Assembly: GCF_905475395.1 (NCBI RefSeq)
Contig: NC_058339.1
Coordinates: forward strand, 90,344,520 to 90,408,519
DNA from: Chrysoperla carnea
Taxonomy: Eukaryota; Arthropoda; Insecta; Neuroptera; Chrysopidae
Direction of reading: 5' to 3'
DNA: 64,000 nt
Position numbers and translations under genes: made by a program. Below the pieces are notes generated by a model, which made no database searches, was not told the origin of the DNA, and was given only the letters and a program-made list of their open reading frames with translations. Shown piece after piece: positions 1 through 11,710 of the stretch. Position 1 is the stretch's first letter. Each line of letters starts with the position of its first letter.

Positions 1-232
1 ACTTGACCTCACTTTTTACGTCCTAAGTAAGCTGTAAAAATTTCAGCTCGATATCTTTTTTCGTTTTTGAGTTATCGTGTCCACAGACGGAGGGATAACC
101 GGAAATGGACTAATTAGGTGATTTTATGAACAGCTATGACAAAATTTTTTCCTAGCATCATTATTTTTAAGCGTTACAAACTTGGGACTAAACTTAATAT
201 ACTATGTATATTTCATATGTACTTGGTATAAA
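1..232 (-). repeat. Dispersed repeat family A, copy 1 (cut by window edge)
   Basis: This is the reverse complement of the first ~230 bases of the longer copies at 7371 and 62571. It carries the same landmarks in reverse: the run of 'ccgtc' units, 'ctaattagtcc', 'cttgggactaaacttaat', and a terminal imperfect palindrome made of 'tatactatgtatatttcat'. The left end is cut by the window. No coding frame is seen, so it reads as a non-autonomous element; its class is not determined. Confidence 0.85.
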
Positions 233-734
233 AATTATAGTTTAAATCTTTGAGATATTTTATTGAAATAATTGTTAAAAAATAAAATGGTATTACGTTA
301 GTTTTTTTAAAAAGATAATTTTAGTTTGTTTTTTTTTTTTTTTTTTTTGTTGATAAGTACCTTTGTATACAAATTCTTGTTTGTATATGTATATATTAAG
401 AAAATGATGCGCTATAAGAAAACTCCACTCATGGGAAATCATTGAGTTTATTTCACTTTCTGACGATTATTTTATGTTTTCACGTTTTTTGTTTGTTTTT
501 TTTTCTTGTTTTTGTTTTGTCTGTGGATGGTTAAGTTTTTTGTGATATTAATGGATATTATTTGGTAGACATTGTCTGAAATTTAATTCCAAAAAACATA
601 TCTCACAAATTTTCATAAACCAACGTTGAAAACCATAGTCAGGAAATACTTTAGTCAGTCAGGAATGTCAGCTGTAACTTTATTATTTTTCGAGTTATTT
701 AACGATAAAGAAATTTTTTTCATTTAAATTATAA
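233..734. other. Gene-free AT-rich stretch
   Basis: No gene is recognised. It contains a poly-T run of about 20 bases near 329-348 and other T-rich low-complexity sequence. It is probably an intron of the unknown gene whose last exons lie at 2244-2610. Confidence 0.5.
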
Positions 735-1030
735 TATTTCAAAAAATATTTATCCGAAACTGCTAGAACTTTTTGAGTATGTTGTCAGTATCTATAAATA
801 AAGTAAATTGGAAAGTGACAGGCATTAATTTCCGTGGTAAATTCCTCAGCTTTTGTGCTAATTAAAACATAAAAAAAGGCACGAGCAACTTGCTTTTCGT
901 GCAAATAACTTGAAATTTTCAAAATTTTTTTAGTACTTTAGAAAGTTTACGTTTAACTTATTTCAAAAAATGTAAAATTTTTCAATTACTTGACGTTAAA
1001 TACTGCGAATCAATCGCCCATAACTGGGAA
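735..1030 (+). repeat. Dispersed repeat family E, single-arm copy
   Basis: This stretch aligns by eye with 29745-30095 and, in reverse complement, with 29475-29730. Shared blocks in order are 'tgctagaactttttga', 'gtaaattgga', 'cgtggtaaattc', 'ttaaaacataaaaaa', 'tgacttgaaa'-like sequence, 'tagtacttta' and 'cgaatcaatcgcc'-like sequence. There is no coding potential. The element type is unknown. Confidence 0.7.
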
Positions 1031-1078
1031 TATTTACCTCATTGATGCAAGTATATTTATACAAATAAAATGGATTAA

Positions 1079-1871
1079 GAGCCAGGCCAAAAAAAATTAG
1101 TTGAATTTACTAAGGCTGAAAGATCCTGAATCATTTGAGGATTAGTTATAGCAGTTCTGTACACACACATACTGCGGTCAGTCAAGTGAACGATAGAACA
1201 TTGGTCAGATATATGCTATCATAACAGTTAAGTTTTGCGTGGTATTTAAATGAATTTACTTAAGCTGAAAATTGATATACAGATTGCATAATGCATATAA
1301 ATAACAGTTATGATTGTTAGTCAGTTATATGTTAGAACAGGGCTAGTCAGTCAGCTCTTATGTATGTACATTAAATAAATAAGATTTAATTAATTTATTA
1401 AACAGGGAAATTTTTTAAGAGATACTTAATTATATAACTACTGTAATTGTACTTAATTTGTTACGGCTATCATAACTGAATCATATTTATTTATTGTACA
1501 TACATAATGGCTGACTATGCAGTCCTGTTCTAACTTTTACCTGACTAACTGCCATAAATTCATTGAAATACCATGGCAATCATAACTTAAACTCATTTAT
1601 TTACTGTAGGTACATAGGTACATAAGAGCTGACTGACCAGCCCTTTTCTAACATTCAACTGACTGACAGTCATAACTGTTATGTATATGCAATATACAAT
1701 CTGTATAACAATTTTCAGCTTTAATAAATTCATTTAAATACCACGGAAATCATAACTGTTTCGATAGACCAATGTTCTATCGTTCGCTTGACTGACCGCA
1801 GTTTGTGTGTGTACACAACTACTTTAACCAATCATCAAATGATCAGTTTTAGTAAATTCAATGCCTGGCTC
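1079..1871. mobile_element. Foldback/MITE-like element with ~290-bp terminal inverted repeats
   Basis: The left arm (1079 to about 1375) starts 'gagccaggc'. The right arm (about 1590-1871) ends with its reverse complement 'gcctggctc'. Down both arms the same blocks recur in mirror order: a GTACACACACA block, 'ctgcggtcagtcaag', 'cgatagaacattggtc', 'gtggtatttaaatgaattta', 'gctgaaaatt', 'cagtcagctcttatgta'. A third partial unit lies in the middle (about 1495-1560). There is no open frame for a transposase. No clear target-site duplication is seen. Confidence 0.85.
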
Positions 1872-2243
1872 TCCCAATAAAAGTTTTTATACTTTTGTGC
1901 TAAAAACTGATTATAAATATTTAATAATATGATATTTGTATATTAAATTTTAGTATTCAATTTATTCCAGTCAAGAATTCTTTCTTTATTTTGGTTGTTG
2001 AATTCTTATTAAAATTATTTCTCGTTTCTTTATTTTACTTATATAACATTACATTCTGAAGTGCTCAAACAATTGAAACTTTTGGTATATCTTTAGATTC
2101 TTTTAGTAAAACAATTTGCAATAATAACTGTGCAAAATTGTTTTTCAATGAATTTAACATTGTTTTTTTATTTTCGTTTTATTAACATCGAAAAATTGTA
2201 TTTTGTAAATATAAAATATAAAAATATATTTATTTTAATACAG

Positions 2244-2610
2244 GAATTCTACTAACTGCACAACGTGTTCTAAATGGAATACCATATATAGAGTGGGCAG
2301 AGAACTGTGAGATTTTTGAAAACCTTGATAATAAAAATCTCATCAATTTTTTCAAATTGTTTCTTTACCACCATAAATTACATATAAAAAGTAGGAATTA
2401 AATAACATTAATCGTGTTTTTAAATAAATTCATTATTTAAAAAATTTAGTTTAATCCCAATAAAATGATGTCTACATTTTTGCAGGTGAGTGTGGAAATT
2501 ATTTTCGATATGTCACAGCGTTGCCATTGACATTTAAAACACTTCTTGTTGAATCCGCTATTTCAGTGTTTCAATATTGTTTTGATGAAACGCTTTCACA
2601 ATGTAAATAA
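2244..2610 (+). CDS. 3' end of an unrecognised gene: two terminal coding exons
   Basis: Two exons join in frame. The first runs 2244-2390, preceded by a T-rich tract and 'aatacag', followed by 'gtagga'. The second runs 2486-2610, preceded by 'tttttgcag', and ends in TAA at 2608-2610. The first exon ends with one base of a codon and the second supplies two. The joined frame gives about 90 C-terminal residues, including ILLTAQRVLNGIPYIEW and, across the junction, HIKSECGNYFRYVTALPL, ending DETLSQCK. The peptide is rich in aromatic and Leu/Phe residues, suggesting a folded helical domain. I do not recognise the family. Upstream exons must lie left of the window or in the repeat-filled first 2.2 kb, where I found none. 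That both frames stay open through matched splice sites is the main support. Confidence 0.6.
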
Positions 2611-3626
2611 TTGTACCATAAACAAGTTAGCGCCAAATATTTATAGTAAAAAAAAATTGTATATTAAAAAATTGCTCTTAAAATGCTATTTCTGAATATA
2701 CAATTGCTATACTTAAATAATTAACTGTTCAGATTTGAACTCCTAAGTATCTTCATTTACATTTTTATATTTTAATCCTTAATACTAAAAACATAATTTC
2801 ATTTAAAAAAAAAGATTTTAAGAAGATTTTTGTAAGATCAATTAATGATTTTGTGGAAAAGCCAAACCAAAATAATTGTCCTTTCGAGTTGTAAACAAAT
2901 TTGTTTACAAATTTAAATTTGGAATTTCTGTACTAAATTGCATGCATATTAAACATTTTGAGAAAAAAATTACGAAAAACATACTAAGGTGGGGAAATTT
3001 ATCTTTCATTAAGTTTAGACAACGAACAAGGTGGAGAAAAAAGTTATTCCAAAAGTATTTTACCATTCAAGTGTTGAATATTTTGTGGGCCTTAACATCT
3101 CTGTTAAAAGATCCTGAAGGTCAAAATTACTATTTTAAAAATTGAACTTAACGAATTTTAAATTTCAAAAGAATATTAGTTTTATGTTGCAATTCGATTT
3201 TGAATTTTCTTAGTAAAGTTTATAAAAATTATACACAATTTATATAACTTAACTGTAATATACATTGCCTATACGTATCTAAAAACCATTAATATTAAGA
3301 ATAGCCACAATTTATTTCAAAAAGTATGATCATATTTTTCTCAAAACTAAAACCGATAAGCACTCATCCAAAACGATATATATCTTGGTATTTTGATGCA
3401 GTGCTCGGTTCGTCGCCGGTTTGTTTTAGTAACATAATATACAAAAACTGCAATTTAATGTAATATTTCATTGTCACGAAACGGACATACACTCTCTGGT
3501 TCTCTTAACTAAGAAAATATATACAAATATTATACATATTATATGGAAACATAGATCTTTATGCTTAATTTAGATTGCTAGCTTGTAGTTAGAAAAAATT
3601 TTAAATAAAATTCTGAATTGTGCGGA
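2611..3626. other. 3' flank of the unknown gene, intergenic
   Basis: AT-rich sequence with no recognised gene. An 89-codon open frame at 2876-3145 begins at a non-ATG codon, has no homology that I recognise, and is probably chance. Confidence 0.5.
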
Positions 3627-3853
3627 CAATTAGCCTTTTTCCTCTGAAGATTAAAAAAAGATCCTCTAGATGGCTGGATATATTTGACCCCTCCCCTAGT
3701 GTTGCCATCTAGCGGATGATTTTTTAATTTAAAAAATATAATTTAAGATTAAAAAAAGATCCGCTAGATGACAACACTAGAGGGGGGGGGGTACAAATAT
3801 ATCCTGTCATCTAGAGGATCTTTTTTTAATCTTCAGAGGAAAAAGGCTAATTG
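3627..3853. mobile_element. Near-perfect 227-bp palindromic (hairpin) MITE
   Basis: The sequence starts 'caattagcctttttcctctg' and ends with its reverse complement. Inside, 'agatcctctagatg' and 'gatccgctagatg' recur on both arms around an A/T-rich centre near 3735. A C-rich run (3690s) faces a G run (3782-3790). Nothing is encoded. The whole element would fold into one long hairpin. Confidence 0.9.
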
Positions 3854-3989
3854 AAAAATATTACACGCAGAAAAAAAATGTAAAAATTTGCGACGCTCAA
3901 CAAAATAAAGTGTTCGTCCGTCGACCAACATCTTAAAAATTGAAATTTACAAAGGAAAGTTATTTGACGAGCGGCAGAATTTTTTTTAA

Positions 3990-4330
3990 TGTTTTAACTT
4001 ACTTTGTTTTACAGCAGTTTTCGATACTTTTCCCATGCTTGATTTCAAATTACCGTCATACAGCCAGTCAGCGTTGTCTGAAACTATTTTTCCATAAAAG
4101 TACATGTTGTAACTTTGTATACTTTTTTCGTCATAAAATTTTGCCTGCCACTATTTTTCCCGGTTTATAAAAAGTGGATGTGATGACTTACCGTTGCTTC
4201 TACACTCCATTTTACCTCGAGAATGGCCGTTCTGTCAAATATATGTCCTGCGAGAGAAAAGCTCCAGATCGACCCAGGAGCTTATTTACAACACGGCAGA
4301 AAGTTGGGGTTCATTGATTTTTTACGTGTC
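3990..4330 (+). repeat. Dispersed repeat family B, copy 1, with coding-like segment
   Basis: A diverged copy of the sequence found inverted at 61395-61715. Shared blocks are 'gttttacagcagttttcga', 'taccgtcata', 'actatttttcccggtttata', 'ttctacactcc' and 'aatggccgttctg'. Translating 4190-4310 gives FYTPFYLENGRSVKYM; the other copy gives FYTPLYFDNGRSAIYM. The shared protein-like frame suggests a piece of a mobile-element gene, but I do not recognise the family. Both copies are broken by stops outside this segment. Confidence 0.6.
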
Positions 4331-6042
4331 ATATACTAGAATATTTCTTAATACATTTCTTATTAGAAATCTAATTTTCATTATAAACATTTCTGAATAG
4401 TAGTAAATACCTTTGTAGATAGTACATACTGGACATGAAAGATAAATGACAGCAAAATGTTCGCGGTTCTAGGATATACGGCTCTGTTACCTGCTTGCAT
4501 ATATGTTATGTATTCTCGAAACAAGAATCATCCGTCTATGAAAATTCTAACTCATACCCATGAAAGGTTCATATATTCTCCATATATCTATTTTCATGCA
4601 AGAAACGAAACGATCTTTCTTCAACTAGCCAACGAGTTAACAACATACTGACCAGTGACCAATTGTAAGAGAGAGCTGATCGTAGTAAACACTCTCTGTT
4701 AACATTATAGTTCGAATTTTACTTTATATTTTTTACAGGACATGTTTAGAAAGGCAAAAGGTTTTGTTTTATTTAACCTAAAAGTAAATCTAAATTTCTC
4801 TTAATTTTGTATTCAAATAATAATTTTTTTGTTAACTTTTTATCGAATTTATCGAATGAGGTTTAATCGCAATGGTTGTGAGATTTTGTTAAAAAATCAT
4901 CAAAATTATGAATTGTGAATTTTTATAAATTTTGACCTTTAAGATTGCTTTTCTGCCTTAAAAACTACCATTTTTGCGTTGTTTTTTTTTCAAACATGAA
5001 AAGTGATAATAGCTCAGAGTTCTTTTTTGTTTAAGGTATTTCCAGAATGGTATTTGTAGTTCCTATGCTAAAACTATGGAAAACCCACTTTTTGACAGAA
5101 TTTAACGAATTTTTTTTCGTAGGCTAAGAATAGGGCTTACTATTATTTCCCAATGTTGACAATTTACATCAAAATTAATATCTCGAAAACAAAATCATAC
5201 AAATCTCTTACTTTTTTATTCTAAAACCATTCCTTTCAACTCTCCTACTTTTTTTTTCAAATCTGTCAAGATAATTTTTTAATATCGTAAAAAATAGCTA
5301 GGAGCACAGTCAGTTTTACATGTTTTGATCCTCGAAATCGCTAACTTTGTAGCTGATTATCTCATAACATTATTCTAAGTCTGTGAGAAAAATAGGCCAA
5401 ATCTGTCGACCAGTGCTTTCATGCTTTTTATTTTTAACAATTTTAGCCTCATTACCTACTTCATACTGACATACACAGTAGTCAAATTACGAATTTATAT
5501 AATACGAAAATTTATCTAGGGAATTGGGGCAAAAATTAAAATTGATTTTGTACAAATTTGTTAAAATGTTTGCGCAAAATTTTCTTATGGACGTTCAAAT
5601 TTTCTTTGACAAAATTATTCCTCCGACTTCTTCCGCCTTAGAAAATAGAAATTATCAGGCAGGGTTTACTATGGTAAACTTTCGGACTTCATTGACCAAT
5701 ATGCAATATTATATTTCGAATATCCAATATGGTCCATTTAAATGTTTACCAATAAGTGTAATATTGTGTTCTAACATAGTGTAATATTTTTATGAACCAT
5801 TTGGTCAATTGCAAATATTACATGGGTACATTTATGGTAGTTACCAAATATACGAATATGGTTGTAAAATAGAAGAATGCATACTTTTAACAGAATGAAT
5901 ACGTTTCTAGCGTGGTCAGTTGCTTGTTTTCGGTTTGATGGTCAACACCATACCACATAGAGGCCATAGTTTCACATTTATTAGGTACATTTTACAGAAT
6001 GTTCCAGTAAAAAAAAAAAGTAAAAATGATTACGTTCACATG
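4331..6042. other. Gene-free stretch
   Basis: No gene recognised. Open frames of 64-86 codons at 4457-4651 and 5524-5784 lack splice context and any motif that I recognise. The sequence is AT-rich with short homopolymers. Confidence 0.5.
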
Positions 6043-6362
6043 ATTTTTATACCCTTTATATATGAAATATATAAAGGGTATTAGTATATAGGTATACTAA
6101 TTTTAGTCCCAATTTAAGTCCCATGATGCGAACAAGATTTTGGTATAGATGTGTTCATACAATCACCTAATTAGTCCATTTCCGGTTGTCCGTCTGTCCG
6201 TCTGTCTGTCAACACGTTAACTCAAAAACGAAAAGATGTATCAAGCTGAAGTCTAATTCGTAAATGAGCAACATAGATCATTGATCAATCTTGTTAACCG
6301 TTAGGGGTAGAACAAATATTAACAACTTTTGTTTGAAATGATTTTTCGTAGGGAGTTGTAAA
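6043..6362 (+). repeat. Dispersed repeat family A, diverged copy
   Basis: Same order of blocks as the copies at 7371 and 62571, with many substitutions and deletions: terminal palindrome ('taccctttatatatgaaata'), 'tttagtccc', 'cacctaattagtccatttcc', the 'ccgtctgt' run, 'aactcaaaaacgaaaag', 'aacaacttttgtttgaaat'. It is older than the two long copies. Confidence 0.8.
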
Positions 6363-7370
6363 ATTAAAACAAAACTTATGTGTTCATTTTCAGTTGTCCT
6401 TACACATCCTGTAAAAGCTAGAACACTTTTAGACTATCTAACTACATATAATGAAACCCAATTCTATTCTATCATCACGTAACATGTATATAAAACTTCA
6501 TGTGAGGTTTGGATGTCTTCTTCATAGCCTGCAGAACTTTTAACACACCCTTACACTATTTCTATCTACTATATGCCTACTGTCTACAATTCTACATCGC
6601 ATCGGTCACGGTGTAGCTAGATTCTAAATATTCGTGTCATTATGCCTACAAAGCGGCCAAAACATCTGAACTATCAATTTATATCATTAAGGAGTGAGTC
6701 ACATTAAACTTAAATTGTTTCTGTAAATATTACAAAACTAGAAATTTTGATTATTAGTAAAGTTGTAGAAAATTAATTAAACTATAATTTCTCTTCTGAC
6801 TATTTTTGTGTAAAACTAATATTTACAAAAATATTTTAGACTCTCAGCTAAACGCATCTTTATTATAAAACAATAAATAATTGATGCTGTCTCAATTAAA
6901 ATTTATTATTATCTGAGAAATCGAAGGAGTGGGCCATAAAGATCGCACACACGAACACTTTGTTAAATATGTTTTTTTTTTCAAAACCTGGAAAAAATTG
7001 AAATTTTCAATTGTTGTACCTTGTAATGATGCAAATCTGGATTTTTTCATGTTTTTTGCATTTTTGTTTTGTAATGTTCCGCCTCATAGTCAGATTTTGA
7101 ATAAAAACCGTTCGCACTATCCGAAACTACATAAAAAAGCTGCAATTTAAAAAAAAGTTTTTATCCGATGATTGGCCTGAACAATAGACATCTAATTATA
7201 ATATAAATATTTATTATCTATGGCCTGAACTGTACGAGCTGTTTGAATTTTTTAGAAAAACCCGTTTTTGTCAAATTGAGGCTATGTATTGGGCTAATTT
7301 GCCACACTTTTTTATGATCATAAGCTACATCTTTTTCCAGAATTTCTGACTTGATGATTTATCGAATAAT
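6363..7370. other. Gene-free stretch between repeat A copies
   Basis: No recognised gene, RNA or element. A 73-codon frame at 6929-7150 shows no recognisable domain. Confidence 0.45.
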
Positions 7371-7933
7371 TATTTTTATACCATGTATATATAAAATATA
7401 CATAGTATATTAAGTTTAGTCCCAAGTTTGTAACGCTTAAAAATAATGATGCTAGGAAAAAAATTTTGTCATAGGTGTTCATAAAATCACCTAATTAGTC
7501 CATTTCCGGTTGTCCGTCCGTCCGTCTGTGGACACGATAACTCAAAAACGAAAAAAGATATCGAGCCGAAATTTTTACAGCGTACTCAGAACGTAAAAAG
7601 TGAGGTCAAGTTTGTAAATGAGCATCATAGGTCAATTGGGTCTTGGGTCCGTAGGACCCATCTTGTAAACCGTTAGAGATAGAACAAAAGTTTAAATGTA
7701 AAAAAAGTTCCTTATTAAAAATTAAACAACTTTTGTTTGAAACATTTTTTCGTAAACATCACTGTTTACCCGTGAGGGCGCCAAGTAGACGGAAATTTTA
7801 TAATATGTACTATACTTGATTATCAGTTATGTATGTGTCACATGTATGTATGTGTTATGTGATAAAGAAATCAACACTGACTATGCATGGTATTTCAACA
7901 ATTAACTCAATCAATTGTTTGTTTTCACTTGTT
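7371..7933 (+). repeat. Dispersed repeat family A, long copy
   Basis: About 560 bp, nearly identical to 62571-63130. It begins 'tttttataccatgtatata', an imperfect palindrome, runs through 'gtccgtccgtccgtctgtgg', 'aaaagtgaggtcaag', 'gggtccgtaggaccc' (itself a palindrome) and 'tgtttacccgtgagggcg', and ends at 'ttgttttcacttgtt'. No protein is encoded. The high similarity of the two long copies implies recent spread. Confidence 0.9.
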
Positions 7934-10682
7934 ACAACTATAATTGTAAAAATTCAACTTTATCTTTTATTAAATCCGAATTGGGAATAGGTTCCTCACC
8001 CAAGTGCATTGTGTCATTACCCAGTTTCTGAATGAATAAGCTTTCATAGTCATCTAACTCTAATTTTAAAAAATTTTTTAATTAAATTTGTCGATTTTAT
8101 GGCATTTTCTATAACGTGAACTACACATAATTTTTCGATTCTAGCATGTTTTAAGTGTGCCATGTATTCTTCAACAAGCTCTCAATTTATATAGATAATA
8201 ATAATTTAAGAACTTTTTTTTTTTTTGGTAGCTCCATAGTACTAGTGATCAGAATTACGTGGAACTGGTCATCAATATTCAAGACGCGGCGAATAGAATG
8301 GTGTAGTCCATACATGTATATAATGCTGGTGGTCGGTCGTATCAGCACAACAAGGGGCGCCGGCGTCAAATTTATGTTTGTATGTTTATAGCCTCGCGGG
8401 AGTTAGATATGGGTACTAGGTAGCACAAGAGTGGTCAGTCCTTTTCTTTAATTTTCATGTACGAAAGTGTTTTTACCATCTCAAAAAAAAATAAAATAAA
8501 ATTACATAAAGTTGGTGTACCTTGATGGAAAGAAGATCCACTCAATTGTCTGTCCATCAAACCCCATACGCAGACCATCGCGTATCCATATTATTATCGT
8601 TTCCAGCCGACACGCTTCTCTAACTTTAATAATAACGTAATAGGCCTAGCGCCAGAAGGGTTCTCGTTATCGAAAGAGATTTACTGCTCCACTTGAAGGG
8701 CGTTGAAACGACAAAGGAGCCCCACTGTCTCGAAAGGTGCTGAAAATTTAAAAATTTTATCAGTTTGAACTAGAACGAGAGAAAAGTTTCTGTTTTGGTA
8801 AAATATCGAAAAATACATTTTTAATTTTCGAAACAATACGATTTTATAGGATTGTTATATTGATTGAACAATTCTAGGATAGGGCCCGACAGCGGAAACA
8901 CGAATATACCAGTCACTACTCCGAAAAATAGGTATCGACCAGAGCTTGTTACATCCACTGTTAGAATCACTTTAGAAAACATTTATAATCCACTTCGATA
9001 AATCTCAAAAACTTTTACTTCGAAAAATAACGATTTAACGGTAAACTAGATTTTGACACCGTTTATACTATCGATAAACAATACAAAACTGGAACAAAAC
9101 TGATCAATGGCATCACGATTTTTATATATTTTAGGGCGACGCAGACTGTTAAGCAAAAGTCTATGTTAATCAAATTTTCAGCCGTTTTTTGAATCGGTTT
9201 TAAATAACTAACCCTATAATACGATTTATCAGACACTTTTAATTTTGTACTGACATAAATGCAACTCAGATTAAAGAGGAAAAAAAATTAATTTCTATAC
9301 TTCAAAGTAAACGCTAACTGTTGGATACAATCAAAAATATCAAAATGGATAACGCAAGGCCCACAAAAAATATTGGCAAGATTGAATGACCTGAAAATAG
9401 AACAAATTTTCCCGCTTTTTTAATAAACACTGAAATAATTTCCAGCTTCGTCAGAAATGGGAATCAAATGGTTCTGTTTGCGATTATTTTTTTGCCAACC
9501 TTTTCGCAATATAATTGCTTTTTCGAGATTCAATCAAAAAAAATTTAAATTCAGCAACTAGAAATACTTGAATGGCGCCTTTACTAAACTCTAATAATAA
9601 CGTAATAACGTTCATGGCTACAACCAGGGTTCATAGTTTCATCATCCAATTTTTTTTTAGATGTTTCTTCATTCTTACAATTTTTATTTTAGTGTAAAAC
9701 GTGTTTTCTTTACGCAATGTTTTTAATATCACTTAAAATGTTACGTGCTACCTGATAGAGCGTTCCAAACTAAAAAAAATTCATACACAATTTCTAAAAG
9801 TTTAAAAGAAGCAAAAAAATTTATTTAATTGTTAATGAAATTATGTAACTGAAATTTATGCAATTTACTTAACGTTAAAGTAATCATAATTGCAGTAATT
9901 TAATTTTAAATGCAACATATTTGTGCCATCTATGATGCATCATTCAAACGATAGATAAACATTATTTTATACTTATTGTAGTTGAAGCTGAGTTACGTAA
10001 CAAAATAAATTATAAAAGCTTTCTATGTTACTTCATAGACAGCGCTTTAACTGCAACAAAGCGTTTTTATTCGATAAAATTAAATACGATAAATGTAAAT
10101 TTTTTTATCATTTAAGACAGTAAACGAAGACGGTGGTTATTTACACTTCCTGCAAGTAAACATTTGATTTAAATATTTGAAGCTTTTATTTAAAATAATC
10201 ATTCGATAATTTAAATAATCAATAAATTACTTGGCTATAGTATTATATCTGCATATAATCTGCATTTTATAGTAAATAATTAAACAACATAAAGTCTTTT
10301 TATATGTATAAAATATTTAACATTAAAATATGATTACAAATGCAAAACATTCCCATTGTTTCATGCAAATTTTATATAATATTTACGGAAATGTTTAATT
10401 GTGTCTTATGTACAATGAATCTTGACGTAAGATAGTATTACAACATTTGTTTCTTGGATATTATTAATTTAGAAGGTTTGTGTATCGGCTTTAATTTTTA
10501 ACGTTATTGTAGGACGTCGTTATTTTTTGCGGCCGTCGTTAATTAAAAAACCAGTTGTGATACGAATTTTTCAGCTGCTGAGTTATTTTAGGAAGGTGAG
10601 TGGATCTCCTAAAAAACTCACTTTATCTCTGATTCAATTGTATCAACTATACAGAAACCTGCAAATAAACAAACTTGGTTCA
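7934..10682. other. Intergenic stretch with one exon-like block
   Basis: Mostly AT-rich sequence without recognised genes. The exception is the exon-like block at 8521-8645 (separate entry). A short GC-richer patch at 8300-8400 has no identifiable content. The motif 'taataataacgtaata' recurs at about 8625 and 9590, which hints at an old repeat. Confidence 0.5.
8521..8645 (-). other. Exon-like block of unknown identity
   Basis: On the minus strand, 'ggcgctag' is followed by 41 open codons and then 'CAAG/gtacac', a plausible acceptor-donor pair. The frame includes EACRLETIIIWIRDGLRMGF and continues with DGQTIEWIFFPS. Base composition is richer in G+C than the flanks. A second minus-strand frame just upstream (8660-8745) is also open, which lowers confidence that this is a normal exon. 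It may be an exon of an unknown gene or part of an old mobile element. Confidence 0.3.
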
Positions 10683-10984
10683 AACCAAAGAGTATAAGAT
10701 AGAGGATAGGCAACCATATCTGGCAATGTTAAAAAAGAGTATACGAGTTTCAACGCCTCTAGTGATTGTGCCCAGTCATAAAAATGTAAAACGCGCGAGG
10801 TAACCCATTAAATGAAATTTAAATTTGAAATTAGGAATGTCAAAACTAATTGATAACGAAAAATTGAAATTTATAAAGATTTTCCATTCAGTACCAAAGA
10901 AAAATAAAGTATATATACTTTAGTACTTGGACATAAATACCAGGTGGCATTCGTGCGACCTCCTCTATCTTATTCTCTTTGGTT
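10683..10984. mobile_element. ~300-bp MITE with 24-bp terminal inverted repeats
   Basis: The left end 'aaccaaagagtataagatag' is mirrored by the right end 'ctatcttattctctttggtt', with one mismatch across the stem. The interior shows no coding frame. Confidence 0.75.
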
Positions 10985-11221
10985 CAAAGTTATTTCTCAA
11001 AAATGCGTTTGATCATCCAATATTATTTCCACTGTAAAGGAAGTTGAGGTCCCTATTTAATCCGACTTTTCACCCTTATTTAGCACTTGGAGTAAGAGTC
11101 GGATGTTTTGTTTGTTTCAAATGCTTGACCAATAAAATTGACTATACATGTATCCTTTTTAAAAACTGCCGACGTTTATATCATCATAAGTATAGAGGAG
11201 CTCTGAATGAGCTATGTTCAC

Positions 11222-11710
11222 CTTAGACCATTAAGTACACGGATGAGCGTCAAACGATTTAAAGTGTGCCAACATCTGAGGTAATTGCTTAGGCCAAATG
11301 CATCATGGTGGGGGGGGGGGGGTTGGAAATATTAAAACAAAGTGTTGTCATACTTGTCATTGTAGATTTGTAAGAAAAAATGTAAAGTGATATGTGATAA
11401 GTATTTTTTTAAGTCAAAAAGCAAAAAAAAGTTCTGTGAAAAAACGATGTTTTATGTAAAAAATTTTGTGATATGAAAATTTGACATTCAATGTATGTTT
11501 TTTGATAAATGTCCCTATATTTAATGCATATTTTTGTTCATAAATGCCCCTATATTCTTTTAATAAATGTAATTTATTGATAAATGTCCCTAACTGACAC
11601 AAGCAATTACCTCACATGTTGGCACACCCATGAAGCTTATGGCACAGTGGCACACCTCTCACTGTTCAGAAAGATAGGCGATGCCCAGTCTATGTACTTA
11701 ATGGTCTAAG
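11222..11710. mobile_element. ~490-bp MITE with subterminal inverted repeats
   Basis: The left terminus 'cttagaccattaagtaca' is exactly mirrored by 'tgtacttaatggtctaag'. Further in, 'gtgtgccaacatctgaggta' faces the reverse complement of 'tacctcacatgttggcacac'. The interior holds a G run (11311-11321) and short repeats of 'aaatgtccctatat'. No transposase. Confidence 0.8.
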
